Below are positions 36,335-45,109 of a stretch of 64,000 nt of DNA, piece after piece (the first letter of the stretch is position 1; every line of letters starts with the position of its first letter). Source of the stretch: Lysobacter sp. (lineage in GTDB: Bacteria > Pseudomonadota > Gammaproteobacteria > Xanthomonadales > Xanthomonadaceae); contig JAHCAU010000004.1 of NCBI GenBank assembly GCA_019634715.1, positions 1-64,000 of the forward strand, written 5' to 3'. The notes below the pieces were generated by a model that was not told the origin of the DNA, did no database searches, and saw nothing but the letters and a program-made list of their open reading frames with translations. The position numbers were made by a program, and so were the translations under genes.

Positions 36335-37338
36335 GCTTGCACGAACCGCTGGCGTTGCCGGCCCTGATCGCCGACATCGGCGGCACCAATGCGCGCTTCG
36401 CGCTGACCGACCTGGCGTCCGCAGTGCCGCGCGTCCTGCAGCCCCAGAGCCTGGATGCCTCGCGCTTCGCCAGCCTGCAGCATGCGGCCGAGCACTACCT
36501 CGACACGGTCGGCATGCGTCCGAAGCATGCCGCGATCGCGGTGGCCTGCCCGGTGGACGGCGAGGAGATCCGCCTGACCAACCGCGCCTGGTCGTTCACG
36601 CGGCGCGAACTGCAGGCATCGCTGGCGCTCGAACACCTGCACGTGCTCAACGATTTCGGCGCGGTCGCCTGGTCGGTGCCCGCGCTCGGAGACGACGACC
36701 GCATCGTGCTGCACGGCGACGACGACGCGCTGCGCGAAGGCCCGGTCACCGTGCTCGGCCCGGGTACCGGACTCGGCGTGGCGCTGCTGGTCGGCCACGA
36801 TGCCGACTGGCAGGTGGTGGAAACGGAGGGCGGCCACGTCAGCTTCGCGCCGCTGGGCGACGAGGAACTCGCGATCGCACGCTGGTTTTCCGCACGCTTC
36901 GGCCGCGTGTCGAACGAGCGCCTGCTGTGCGGCGCCGGCCTGTCGCACATCGACGCGGTGCTGCGCGATGCAGTCGACCACGCCAACGGTCAGCACCATG
37001 CCCTGCGCGAACCGGCCGACATCGTCAGCGCCGCGCTCGAAGGCCATGACCTGGCCGCAAGGCGCACCCTCGCCCGCTTCTGCGCCGTGCTCGGCAGCGT
37101 CGCCGGCGATGCGGCGCTGATCCACGGCTCGCGCACGGTGATGATCGCCGGCGGCATCGTCCCGCGCTTCGTGCCCTTCCTGCGCAGCAGCGCGTTCCGC
37201 GAGCGCTTCCTCGCCAAGGGCCGCTTCGCCGCCTACCTCGAATCGGTGAACATCCGCGTCATCACCCACACCTGCCCGGGCCTGCTCGGTGCCGCCATGG
37301 CGCTGCGCGCCGACCTCGCCCGGGAGCATGCACGATGA
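36331..37338 (+). CDS. glk: Glucokinase
   Basis: 335 residues of the proteobacterial Glk family (not ROK): [12 protein letters not shown] phosphate motif at about 11-22, LNDFGAVAW (catalytic Asp), [11 protein letters not shown] and [11 protein letters not shown] (sugar contacts). It phosphorylates free glucose with ATP, linking glucose released by the locus glucosidases to Zwf. It overlaps edd and eda by ATGA on each side, so translation is coupled. Confidence 0.96.
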   Translation: MSLHEPLALPALIADIGGTNARFALTDLASAVPRVLQPQSLDASRFASLQHAAEHYLDTVGMRPKHAAIAVACPVDGEEIRLTNRAWSFTRRELQASLALEHLHVLNDFGAVAWSVPALGDDDRIVLHGDDDALREGPVTVLGPGTGLGVALLVGHDADWQVVETEGGHVSFAPLGDEELAIARWFSARFGRVSNERLLCGAGLSHIDAVLRDAVDHANGQHHALREPADIVSAALEGHDLAARRTLARFCAVLGSVAGDAALIHGSRTVMIAGGIVPRFVPFLRSSAFRERFLAKGRFAAYLESVNIRVITHTCPGLLGAAMALRADLAREHAR

Positions 37339-37964
37339 CGCCCGAACACCTGCAGCGCATCGACGCCATCCTGCGCACCGCGCCGGTCGTGCCCGTGCTC
37401 GCCATCGACGATCTCGACGACGCCGTGCCGCTCGCGCGCACGCTCGTCGACGCGGGCCTGCCCGTGCTCGAAGTCACCCTGCGCACGCCGGCCGCGCTCG
37501 ACGCCATCCGCCGCATGCGCGAGGTCCCTGGCGCCATCGTCGGCGCCGGCACCGTACTCACTGCGCGCGACCTCGCCGCCGTCGAAACCGCGGGCGCGAC
37601 CTTCGCCATCTCGCCCGGCGCCACCGATGCGCTCTACGCCGCGGCGAAGACTTCGAGCATTCCGTTCCTGCCCGGCATCGCCACCGCCAGCGAACTGATG
37701 CGCGGCCTCGAACACGGCTGGACCCGCTTCAAGTTCTTCCCTGCCGAAGCCAGCGGCGGGATCGCGGCGCTGAAGGGTTTCGCCGGCCCGTTCCCGCAGG
37801 CGAAGTTCTGCCCCACCGGCGGCATCGATGCAGCGAAGGCAGCGACGTACCGCGCGCTGCCGAACGTGCTCACCGTCGGCGGTTCGTGGATGGTGCCGGC
37901 CGATGCGCTGAAGGCGAAGGATTGGGCGAGGATCGGGATGCTCGCGGCCGAAGCTGCGCGCTGA
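37335..37964 (+). CDS. eda: KHG/KDPG aldolase
   Basis: 209 residues, complete. [15 protein letters not shown] carries the catalytic Glu, [12 protein letters not shown] the Schiff-base Lys, and FCPTGGID and VGGSWM bind phosphate. It cleaves KDPG to pyruvate and glyceraldehyde-3-phosphate, completing the Entner-Doudoroff sequence. The last ~200 bases and the palindrome downstream are closely related to the fragment at the left edge of the window. Convergent with ubiA. Confidence 0.96.
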   Translation: MTPEHLQRIDAILRTAPVVPVLAIDDLDDAVPLARTLVDAGLPVLEVTLRTPAALDAIRRMREVPGAIVGAGTVLTARDLAAVETAGATFAISPGATDALYAAAKTSSIPFLPGIATASELMRGLEHGWTRFKFFPAEASGGIAALKGFAGPFPQAKFCPTGGIDAAKAATYRALPNVLTVGGSWMVPADALKAKDWARIGMLAAEAAR

Positions 37965-38007
37965 GGGATTGCGTTCGCTTCGCATCGCACGAGGCTTCGG
38001 GAAGGCG

Positions 38008-38070
38008 GTCGCGACTTGCGTCGCTCCTACGGAAAAGCATGGCTCTTGTAGGAGCGACGCAAGTCGCGAC
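38008..38070. repeat. Dispersed 23-bp-arm palindrome, copy 4
   Basis: Perfect arms with the same 17-base loop as copy 1 (247-309). It lies between the convergent ends of eda (37964) and ubiA (38137). Confidence 0.87.
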
Positions 38071-38136
38071 ACAGCCACCGCCACCCCATCGCCACGAATC
38101 GCTCCGAGGATGCATATCCTCAGGTGAACCTGATCG

Positions 38137-39036
38137 TCACCCTTTCACCCACATCCCAACCGCCAACCCGACGAACACCACCATCCCGACCCAGTGGTTG
38201 CCGAGGAAGGCGCGGAAGCAGGCGGCGCGCTCGCGATGGCGGGCGATGACGAACTGGTGGGCAACGAGCGCCAGCGCGACGGCGAGGCCGGCCCAGTACA
38301 CGATGCCGAGGTCAGCCTGGCGCCCCACGAGGATCATCCCGACGAAGAACAGCGCGTAGAGCACGCCGAGGGCGATCAGATCCATGTCGCCGAACAGGAT
38401 GGCCGTGGACTTCGAGCCCGCGCGCAGGTCGTCCTCGCGGTCGACCATCGCGTACCAGGTGTCGTAGCCGGTGGTCCAGCAGATGTTGGCGACGTAGAGC
38501 ATCCACGCGATCGCCGGCACTTCGCCGCGGATCGCCGCGAACGCCATCGGGATGCCCCAGCCGAAGGCCAGGCCGAGGTAGACCTGCGGCAGGTAGGTGT
38601 AGCGCTTGAGGTAGGGATAGCTGGCGGCGAGCAGCACGCCGACCACGCTCATCAAGATGGTCAGCCGGTTCATGGTCAGCACCAGCGCGAACGCGACCAG
38701 CATCAGCACCGCGAACACCGCCAGCGCCTCGCGCCCGCGCACCGCACCGGTGGCGAGCGGACGCCCCCGGGTGCGTTCGACCTGCGGGTCCAGCCAGCGA
38801 TCGGCGTAGTCGTTGATCACGCAGCCCGCCGAGCGCGTCAGCCACACGCCCAGCGAGAACACCACCAGCGTCCACCACGGCGGCACGCCGTCGGCCGCCA
38901 GCCACAGGCCCCACCAAGTCGGCCACAGCAGCAGCAGCCAGCCGATCGGCCGGTCGCCGCGCACCAGCGCCCAGTACAGGCGCATGCGTTCGCGCCAGGC
39001 GGGAGTTTCCACGGGAATGTCTGGGGTTTCGCTCAT
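38137..39036 (-). CDS. ubiA: 4-hydroxybenzoate octaprenyltransferase
   Basis: 299 residues from ATG 39034-39036 ([18 protein letters not shown]). Integral inner-membrane prenyltransferase with about eight hydrophobic helices and both Asp-rich motifs: [23 protein letters not shown] and [18 protein letters not shown]. It attaches the polyprenyl tail to 4-hydroxybenzoate in ubiquinone synthesis. A chorismate lyase partner is not visible. It is divergent from the tRNA-Arg gene. Confidence 0.95.
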   Translation of the reverse strand: MSETPDIPVETPAWRERMRLYWALVRGDRPIGWLLLLWPTWWGLWLAADGVPPWWTLVVFSLGVWLTRSAGCVINDYADRWLDPQVERTRGRPLATGAVRGREALAVFAVLMLVAFALVLTMNRLTILMSVVGVLLAASYPYLKRYTYLPQVYLGLAFGWGIPMAFAAIRGEVPAIAWMLYVANICWTTGYDTWYAMVDREDDLRAGSKSTAILFGDMDLIALGVLYALFFVGMILVGRQADLGIVYWAGLAVALALVAHQFVIARHRERAACFRAFLGNHWVGMVVFVGLAVGMWVKG

Positions 39037-39101
39037 CGAAGGGGTACTGCGGACGGGGGAGGCTCGCGTCGATCGCCCGAATCGGGGACAATGTGCGTCA
39101 C

Positions 39102-39178
39102 GCGCCTGTAGCTCAGCCGGATAGAGTAGCGGCTTCCGAAGCCGTTGGTCGGGGGTTCGAATCCCTCCAGGCGCGCCA
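39102..39178 (+). tRNA. tRNA-Arg (anticodon CCG)
   Basis: 77 bases with encoded CCA: acceptor GCGCCTG/CAGGCGC, D-arm GCTCAGCCGGATAGAGT, anticodon loop TTCCGAA (CCG at 39136-39138), and T-arm GGGGGTTCGAATCCC. Its 3' 16 bases recur at 46172-46187, marking it as the integration target of the downstream element; the gene is restored intact. Confidence 0.96.
39163..39178 (+). repeat. Left attachment core (tRNA 3' end)
   Basis: CCCTCCAGGCGCGCCA, identical to 46172-46187 in direct orientation. It forms the T-arm/acceptor 3' part of tRNA-Arg. Confidence 0.82.
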
Positions 39179-39221
39179 CATACTACACCCGGGGCATCCC
39201 GAACCGTCCCGGATGCAACAG

Positions 39222-39247
39222 AAAGCCCGCACAACGCGGGCTTTTTT
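39222..39247 (+). terminator. Rho-independent terminator after tRNA-Arg
   Basis: Stem AAAGCCCGC/GCGGGCTTT with a 5-base loop and a run of six T, 43 bases after the tRNA. Confidence 0.9.
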
Positions 39248-39302
39248 GTCCCTTGCGATCCCGGGGGGTGCCCTTGCATCCCTGCCGAAAGCGAGTAAGC
39301 CT

Positions 39303-39354
39303 GTGAGTACAGGCACCCCATCCTGCGGGGCGTACTCACTCCCGGCGTACTCAC
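39303..39354. promoter_or_regulatory. GTGAGTAC repeats at left end of the element (candidate integrase/Xis arm sites)
   Basis: GTGAGTAC at 39303-39310 and its complement GTACTCAC at 39332-39339 and 39347-39354, the last one directly abutting the integrase ATG. Two direct copies recur near the right end (45980-45999). The placement suits arm-type binding sites for the integrase or AlpA-type excisionase and could also autoregulate int. Confidence 0.55.
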
Positions 39355-40575
39355 ATGCTGACCGACACCAAGCTGCGCACCTTGAAGGCGAAGGCGAAGC
39401 TCTACCGCGTCGCCGATACCAACGGCCTGTGCATCGAAGTCCGCACCAACGGCGCGCGCGTGTGGCGTTATCGCTACCGCTACGCGGGCAAGGCCAGCAT
39501 GGTCGGCCTTGGCGAATACCCGGCCGTCACCCTCGCCGAAGCGCGCGCCGAGCGCGACCGGCTGCGCGCGCTTGTGAAGGGCGGCGGCAACCCGGCGCAC
39601 GTCGCCCGGGTCGAGCGTGCGGCCAAGCTGGAACATGCCGAGACCACCTTCGCCGCCGTCGCCGCTGAGTTGCTGGCGAAGCGGGCGAAGGAAGGACTGA
39701 GCCCCGGCACGCTGGTCCGCGAGCGACGTTTGATCGAAAAGGACTTGGCACGCATCGGCGGCCTGCCGGTGGCCGACGTGACCGCGCCGGCCCTGCTGGC
39801 CGCGCTGCGCAAGATCGAACAGCGGGGCGTGATCGAGACCGCCCACCGCGCCCGGGGCCTCGCCGGGCAGGTGTTCCGCTACGCCATCGCCACGGGCCGC
39901 GCCGAACGCAACCCGGCGGCCGACCTGTCCGGCGCGCTGGAATCCCCGCGCGTGCGGCACTTCGCCAGCGTCACGGAACCCGAGCGGGTCGGCGAACTGC
40001 TGCGCACCATCCGCAGCTATACCGGCTCGCCCGTGACCGTGGCCGCGCTCAATCTGGCGCCGCTGGTGTTCGTGCGCCCCGGCGAACTGCGCGCGGCCCG
40101 CTGGGCCGATATCGACCTGGACGCCGCCGAATGGCGCTACACCGCGACCAAGACCGGCACCCCCCATATCGTCCCACTGTCCTCGCAGGCGGTGGCGATC
40201 CTGCGCGAGTTGCATCCGCTGACCGGCCGTGGGGAGTTCGTGTTTCCCGGGGTGCGCAGCGCGCGCCGGCCGATGAGCGAGAACACGATCAATGCGGCGC
40301 TGCGATACATGGGGATCGACCGCGAGACCATGACCGGCCACGGCTTCCGCGCGATGGCGCGGACCATTCTCGATGAAGTCCTGCACTACCGGCCCGACTA
40401 CATCGAACACCAACTGGCGCATGCCGTGCGCGATCCCAACGGCCGCGCCTACAACCGCACGGCCCATCTGCCCGAGCGTCGCAAGATGATGCAGGGATGG
40501 GCCGACTATCTGGACCAACTCCGCGAAGGCGGCAACGTCGTGCCCCTGCGCAAAGCATCCGGCGCAAGCCGGTAA
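39355..40575 (+). CDS. P4-type tyrosine recombinase (integrase)
   Basis: 406 residues. An N-terminal DUF4102-like arm-binding region ([25 protein letters not shown], about 1-95), core-binding domain, and catalytic domain with Arg241 ([11 protein letters not shown]), His329-x-x-Arg332 ([10 protein letters not shown]), His in QLAHAV and nucleophile Tyr366 ([12 protein letters not shown]). It catalyses site-specific insertion into tRNA-Arg and, with AlpA, probably excision. It sits 176 bases from the tRNA. The start lies directly at a GTACTCAC repeat, with no evident ribosome site. Confidence 0.95.
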   Translation: MLTDTKLRTLKAKAKLYRVADTNGLCIEVRTNGARVWRYRYRYAGKASMVGLGEYPAVTLAEARAERDRLRALVKGGGNPAHVARVERAAKLEHAETTFAAVAAELLAKRAKEGLSPGTLVRERRLIEKDLARIGGLPVADVTAPALLAALRKIEQRGVIETAHRARGLAGQVFRYAIATGRAERNPAADLSGALESPRVRHFASVTEPERVGELLRTIRSYTGSPVTVAALNLAPLVFVRPGELRAARWADIDLDAAEWRYTATKTGTPHIVPLSSQAVAILRELHPLTGRGEFVFPGVRSARRPMSENTINAALRYMGIDRETMTGHGFRAMARTILDEVLHYRPDYIEHQLAHAVRDPNGRAYNRTAHLPERRKMMQGWADYLDQLREGGNVVPLRKASGASR

Positions 40576-40643
40576 CCAGCGGACGGCCGGGGTGCGTCAA
40601 CACCCCGGCCGCCCTCACCACAACCGTTCAGCGAGGAACGATC

Positions 40644-40730
40644 ATGGCTTTCGACACTGTAGCAGCCGGACCCGGCCGACCCATCCCGTTACCCGCCGCA
40701 GCAGCCCTGCCGGGAGGGCCGCAGGCATGA
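40644..40730 (+). CDS. Small 28-residue ORF coupled to the next gene
   Basis: ATG 40644 preceded by GAGGAA at 40633; stop overlaps the next start (ATGA at 40727-40730). Composition is Pro/Ala/Gly-rich (PGRPIPLPAAAALPGG). No family recognised. It may be a leader peptide for translational coupling or a genuine small protein; moderate to low certainty. Confidence 0.45.
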   Translation: MAFDTVAAGPGRPIPLPAAAALPGGPQA

Positions 40731-40969
40731 CCACCACCACAGAAACGGTGTTCCGCGAGATACCCGCCGAAGGCCGGCACCTGCTGACCGTTGCCGAAGG
40801 CATCGAAGCCGCTACCGCACGCCGGGAGGCGGCGGACCTGGAGGACGCCGTGCGCCGCTTGCTCGGCGGATCCGTCGAAAGCGGGACGGATGGCAGCACG
40901 GCCTATCTGTGTGAGTTCGCCTTGGAAGCCGCGCGGGCATTGCGCCACGCGGCCGGATGCGACGGATAG
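40727..40969 (+). CDS. Small unknown protein (DUF3077-like?)
   Basis: 80 residues from ATG 40727 with GGGAGGG upstream. The plan, a short N-terminal FREIPAEGRHLLTVAEGIEAATA followed by two amphipathic helices and AYLCEFALEAARALRHAA, resembles small island proteins annotated DUF3077, but I cannot confirm the family. Starts by ATGA overlap with the 28-residue ORF. Function unknown; integrase neighbour. Confidence 0.65.
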   Translation: MTTTTETVFREIPAEGRHLLTVAEGIEAATARREAADLEDAVRRLLGGSVESGTDGSTAYLCEFALEAARALRHAAGCDG

Positions 40970-41094
40970 CCCGTCAAGTCTTCCAGCATCCCGCGACGAC
41001 TTGCTACGCTCGGAAGACGCTGAGCCCGTTTCAGATAGAAGCGTCGGCATTTCTGCCGGCGATGGGCTTGGCATGGCCCTGCCGAGATACGTGA

Positions 41095-42000
41095 ATGGCG
41101 AAGATACCTACATTCGTTCCTTGGGAAGAGCGCCCGATCGAGTTTCTGTGCGCCAGACGATTCGCTGAGCTTTTCCAGTCAAAGAGCGGCTGGACAACCT
41201 ATTCCGGCAATCGAAACGAACTTCATTTTCATGAACTTGAAGGCTCTTTCGACCGGTCATCGGAAGCAACTCAGCGAATTGAAGAAGCGAAGAAATACGC
41301 GGCCGAACTAGCGGCTCTGCCGAATGAAGAACTGATGCAAGTCTTCAATGCTGAGTACAGTCTATGGAAGCAAGAAAGAGCGAAAAAGGCCGAAGAAGAA
41401 GAAAGGGAGTTGTTCTTCAACAGGCAAGAATCCACTGCCGACCTGAAATTCTGGTCGAAGATGGCGATTTGGACTCTTGATGAAGCTGTTGCGCTTTCGC
41501 TCGGCAAGGATCCCGGCAAAGTCAACAGATCAAGCATGTCGAAGTCTGGTGAGCGATACGTGCCAGCTGTCTGGCTTCAATCTGAGTTCCCAAGAGAGTA
41601 CGCACGGAGAACGGCGCTAGTGCAGCGCGCAAAAGTGGCGGGGATGCTAAGGGATCAGATTGAGCCAGAAAAATTCATCCGCTGGGCGGCAGACGTATTC
41701 GACAACCTGCCTGATGAACTGATCGCAGGATTTTTGGTTCCGACCAATACCAAGGATGCGGAATCGCTCGCGAGCTATCCGCCTGAACTACGTGCCGCTA
41801 TCGAAGCATATCGGGCGGTCAGAAGCGACCCCAACGCCCTGTCCGGCCGTAGCCCGCGACAAGCCCTGGAACGATGGCTAAGTGAAAACAAGCCGGAAAT
41901 TGTGGGTAACGCCAAGAAGCGAGTTTTGACGATTGCGAACTGGAGCCCGCAGGGCGGAGCGCCTAAGACGCCGGGAGGAGAACCGACACCGGGGGGGTAG
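41095..42000 (+). CDS. Unknown island protein with coiled-coil segment
   Basis: 301 residues, clearly lower GC than its neighbours, indicating a different origin. Residues about 55-110 form a charged Glu/Lys/Ala helix (EEAKKYAAELAALPNEEL to ERAKKAEEEERELFF). About 120-240 is globular, with FWSKMAIWTLDEAVALSLGKDPGKV, and the C-terminus is Gly/Pro-rich (PQGGAPKTPGGEPTPGG). No signal peptide or membrane segment. No catalytic motif recognised, so no function is assigned. Confidence 0.75.
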   Translation: MAKIPTFVPWEERPIEFLCARRFAELFQSKSGWTTYSGNRNELHFHELEGSFDRSSEATQRIEEAKKYAAELAALPNEELMQVFNAEYSLWKQERAKKAEEEERELFFNRQESTADLKFWSKMAIWTLDEAVALSLGKDPGKVNRSSMSKSGERYVPAVWLQSEFPREYARRTALVQRAKVAGMLRDQIEPEKFIRWAADVFDNLPDELIAGFLVPTNTKDAESLASYPPELRAAIEAYRAVRSDPNALSGRSPRQALERWLSENKPEIVGNAKKRVLTIANWSPQGGAPKTPGGEPTPGG

Positions 42001-42141
42001 GTCCGGTTCTTGGAAAAGGTGGTATCGGTTTTTTGAACTGCACCTAGCTGACATCCGCGAACGTGTGCGGATACTCGTCTATCGCTGCCCCGCAGCGGCC
42101 ATTGCCAACCGGCAGCGGCCAGCACAGACGGAACCGCAACG

Positions 42142-42375
42142 ATGACCCCCTCCCTCACGCACTCGCCGCCGCTCGGCGGCCTCACGCTCGAACGCCTCCC
42201 CCAAGTCAAAGCCCGCACTGGGCTTTCCCGCTCCGAAATCTACCGCCGCATCGCCCTCGGCGACTTCCCCCGCCCGATCAAGCTGGGCGAGCGCGCCAGC
42301 GCCTGGAGCACGGCTGAGATCGATGCATGGATCGCCGATCGGATCGCCGCGCGCGACCGGGAGGCGCAGGTATGA
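42142..42375 (+). CDS. AlpA-family regulator / excisionase
   Basis: 77 residues. A MerR-like winged helix: LERLPQVKARTGLSRSEIYRRIALGDFPRPIKLGERASAWSTAEIDAWIADRI is the AlpA pattern. In P4-type elements AlpA promotes excision and regulates int. It is the first gene of a four-gene chain joined by ATGA overlaps; upstream at about 42055-42074 an ATCCGCgaacgtGtGCGGAT hairpin may be an operator. Confidence 0.88.
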   Translation: MTPSLTHSPPLGGLTLERLPQVKARTGLSRSEIYRRIALGDFPRPIKLGERASAWSTAEIDAWIADRIAARDREAQV

Positions 42376-42776
42376 CCCGCCAGAAACGAAAGAACCCCGG
42401 CGCTGGCGGGCGCAGGGGTTCGGTGACTGCCGCCTTTGGACAAAGCCACAGCACGTCGAAACCTACCGCCGCGCGTCGCGGCTGGCAAGGCCACCGCATG
42501 CCCTCGAACTGGCGGGAGCGGATGCCCGAGCCTGAAACCTACTACCGCGCCCGAGTCGAAAAACTTGGCCCGCGTCATGGCAACGGCTGGGCACAGGGCC
42601 GCTGCCCGTTTCATGAAGACAAGACGGCTTCATTGTCAGTCCGGCTAGACGGCGAGCGCGGGCACTGGCGTTGCTTTGCCGGCTGTGGCCACGGGGATCT
42701 TGTTGCGTTCCACATGCGACTGTCCGGCATGGGCTTCGTCGAGGCGGTCCGCGATCTGGTCGGGGGTGCGCGATGA
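42372..42776 (+). CDS. CHC2-type zinc-finger (primase-like) protein
   Basis: 134 residues from ATG 42372, overlapping the alpA stop. Basic N-terminus, then the DnaG-type zinc finger: Cys78, His81, Cys101 and Cys105 (CPFHEDKTASLSV, WRCFAGCGHGD), followed by the VAFHMRLSGMGFVEAVRDL helix. It lacks the polymerase domain, which is probably supplied or replaced by the Toprim-bearing partner that follows by ATGA overlap. Predicted to bind template DNA at replication start of the excised element. Confidence 0.88.
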   Translation: MTRQKRKNPGAGGRRGSVTAAFGQSHSTSKPTAARRGWQGHRMPSNWRERMPEPETYYRARVEKLGPRHGNGWAQGRCPFHEDKTASLSVRLDGERGHWRCFAGCGHGDLVAFHMRLSGMGFVEAVRDLVGGAR

Positions 42777-44545
42777 GGACAGACGACGAAACCCCGAAGG
42801 CTGCCGCGCGTCGACTGTCAGCAGCGATGATCGCGGAAGGGTACAAAGCCGCAGCGTTGCATGCATACCGCAATGCGGACGGCTTGACGCTGTTCTACCG
42901 CATCCGCCTGAAACACCCCGGGACCGGAGATAAGTGGATTCGGCCGATGCACCACAATGGCCACGCGTTCGTGATCGGCGAACCGCCAGCCCCGGCGATC
43001 GGGAAACCGCTGTATCGCCTGCCGGAACTGCTCGCCGACGCCGGCCCGGTGTACGTGGTCGAAGGCGAAGCCTGCGCCGACGCGCTCGCGGGGCTTGGCG
43101 TGATCGCGACGACCAGCGGCAGCGCGGACAGTGCCGACGCCGCCGACTGGTCGCCGCTGCGCGGTCGGGAAATGGTGATCTGGCCGGACAACGACAAAGC
43201 CGGCGAGCGGTACGCGCGCGCCGTGGCCGCCAAACTGCGCGGCATCGCCGCGTCGGTCGAATGGATTGATTCGGCCCCGCTCGCGTTGCCCGAGCATGGC
43301 GATTGCGTCGATTGGCTGGCACAGCATCCTGACGCGACAGCGGAAACCGTGCACACGCTGGCGCGGGCGCCTGCACCCGACCCCTCTCCGCCCCCTGTCT
43401 CTACCGGCTCGGCTCCGCGCGTCATCCTGCGGGCCGCGTGCGAGGTGGAGCCACAGCCCGTCGATTGGCTGTGGCCGGGATGGCTGGCCGCTGGAAAGCT
43501 GCACCTGATCGGGGGCGCACCCGGTACGGGAAAGACGACGGTCGCGGTCGGTTTGGCTGCGATCGTCTCGGCAGGCGGACGATGGCCGGATGGCAGCCGC
43601 GCGCGTGCGGGTTCCGTCGTGATCTGGTCGGGCGAAGACGACGACGCCGACACGCTCAATCCGCGACTGCGCGCTGCCGGTGCGGATACGCGGCACGTGC
43701 GGACTGTGGGCCGCATGGTCGATGGCGGGGAGTCTTACCCCTTCGATCCTGCCCGGGACCTGGATGCACTGTGCGATGCACTGCGCGCGATTCGGGACGT
43801 GCGTTTGCTGGTGATCGATCCGGTTGTCTCTGCCGTCTCCGGCGATTCCCACAAGAACGCCGAAGTGCGTCGCGGATTGCAGCCGCTGGTGGACCTGGCC
43901 GGTGAGCTGGGCTGCGCCGTGCTCGGCATCACGCACTTTTCCAAGGGCACGAGCGGGCGCGATCCGGTCGAGCGCATTACCGGCTCGGTGGCATTCGGCG
44001 CGCTCGCCCGTGTGGTTCTGGTGACGGCGAAACAGGACGAAGACGGCGATCGGCCCGCCCGTCGCGTGCTCTTGCGTGCGAAGTGCAACATCGGCCCGGA
44101 TGGCGGCGGCTTCGTCTACGAATTGCGGCAGGAACCGCTGCCGGACTTCCCGAACGTCGAAGCCTCGCGGGTGATCTGGGGCGAGATGATCGACGGAACC
44201 GCGCGCGAAGTCCTCGCGGATGCGGAGGCCCAAGGCGAAGAAGTGGAAGAACGCCGCGACGCCGCGTCCTGGCTGCGCCAGCTGCTTGCCGGTGGGCCGT
44301 TGACGGCCAAGGACATCAAGCGGCAGGCCGACGACGCCGGGCATGCTTGGCGTACGGTGCAGCGTGCGATGCGGATCGCCGGGGTCGAATCCAAGCGTGA
44401 CGGCTTCGGGGGGGCTGCCCTGTGGCGGCTGGTCAATCGCGCCAAGCCGGCCCCATTCGCGCCAGTCGCGCCACACTCGGAGAGTGGCGCCAATGGCGCG
44501 ACTGGCGCGGATCAGGGCGCAGCAGGGGAGGCGATCGAGCTATGA
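42773..44545 (+). CDS. Toprim + RepA-like hexameric helicase/ATPase
   Basis: 590 residues from ATG 42773, overlapping the previous stop. Residues about 25-150 contain a Toprim domain (VVEGEACADAL with Glu, WPDNDKAG with the DxD). About 225-460 is a RecA-fold ATPase with Walker A GGAPGTGKT (247-255), VVIWSGEDD and LLVIDPVVS (Walker B), similar to plasmid RepA/phage DnaB-like helicases. The C-terminal ~80 residues hold a winged-helix-like AKDIKRQADDAGHAWRTVQRAMRIAGV. Together with the CHC2 protein it probably starts replication of the element. Confidence 0.88.
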   Translation: MRTDDETPKAAARRLSAAMIAEGYKAAALHAYRNADGLTLFYRIRLKHPGTGDKWIRPMHHNGHAFVIGEPPAPAIGKPLYRLPELLADAGPVYVVEGEACADALAGLGVIATTSGSADSADAADWSPLRGREMVIWPDNDKAGERYARAVAAKLRGIAASVEWIDSAPLALPEHGDCVDWLAQHPDATAETVHTLARAPAPDPSPPPVSTGSAPRVILRAACEVEPQPVDWLWPGWLAAGKLHLIGGAPGTGKTTVAVGLAAIVSAGGRWPDGSRARAGSVVIWSGEDDDADTLNPRLRAAGADTRHVRTVGRMVDGGESYPFDPARDLDALCDALRAIRDVRLLVIDPVVSAVSGDSHKNAEVRRGLQPLVDLAGELGCAVLGITHFSKGTSGRDPVERITGSVAFGALARVVLVTAKQDEDGDRPARRVLLRAKCNIGPDGGGFVYELRQEPLPDFPNVEASRVIWGEMIDGTAREVLADAEAQGEEVEERRDAASWLRQLLAGGPLTAKDIKRQADDAGHAWRTVQRAMRIAGVESKRDGFGGAALWRLVNRAKPAPFAPVAPHSESGANGATGADQGAAGEAIEL

Positions 44546-45018
44546 CCGCAATCCGCCTGCTCGCCGAGTTGCACGATGCCGGTATCCGGTTCGCCCTCAA
44601 TGGCGATCGGATCAGGCTCGAACCGACACGCGACCCGATCCCGCCTCCGATGATGCAGCGGATCGCCGACCACAAGCCCGAAGCGGTCGAGCTGCTGTCG
44701 TCGCCCGAAGGCGACACCCTGCGCGTGTTGCTTGGCTTGGCGATCGATGAGGAACTGCCGGGCGGCACCGTGGCCGCGCTTTCGATAAAAGACTTGCGTG
44801 CCTGTGCCAATCTCCCCCGCCCCGCGCTGCGCGCATTCCTGCACGTCCTGGCGCGTTCCCAGCGCATGGCAGTTGGGAACGTGCCCGAAGGCTGGACTCA
44901 CGCCGCACACTGCGCCGGCTGTGGTCCCGTGCTGCTATGGCGGGGCGCCCCTTCGTCCGTCATAGCGTGCCCGTGGTGTTGGCAACGCAAGGCCGGCCGG
45001 TCGATACCCAAACCGTAG
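44542..45018 (+). CDS. TubC-docking-domain / zinc-ribbon protein
   Basis: 158 residues from ATG 44542 (ATGA overlap with the helicase). Residues 1-52 (LLAELHDAGIRFALNGDRIRLEP, MMQRIADHKPEAVELL) match the TubC N-terminal docking domain, known from NRPS/PKS assembly lines. About 57-115 is a helical region resembling a small winged helix, and Cys124/Cys127 with Cys143/Cys146 form a zinc ribbon. No synthase is nearby, so the docking fold likely mediates a protein contact in replication or control of the element. Role unknown. Confidence 0.78.
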   Translation: MTAIRLLAELHDAGIRFALNGDRIRLEPTRDPIPPPMMQRIADHKPEAVELLSSPEGDTLRVLLGLAIDEELPGGTVAALSIKDLRACANLPRPALRAFLHVLARSQRMAVGNVPEGWTHAAHCAGCGPVLLWRGAPSSVIACPWCWQRKAGRSIPKP

Positions 45019-45109
45019 CGGACGAACCCCGAGACGCATGGCCGAGTGCTCAGGAATCCTTCCCAGCAAAAACGCGCGCGCGCGAGGACGCGCACTGTCG
45101 CAAGAGTCA

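Noticed and set aside
247..38070. Repeated palindromes considered as a CRISPR array
   Set aside because: Copies are kilobases apart, single, palindromic and without spacers or cas genes.
38137..40518. 793-codon ORF extending ubiA upstream through the tRNA
   Set aside because: The extension reads the complement of tRNA-Arg and the integrase ([12 protein letters not shown] string); UbiA begins at 39036.
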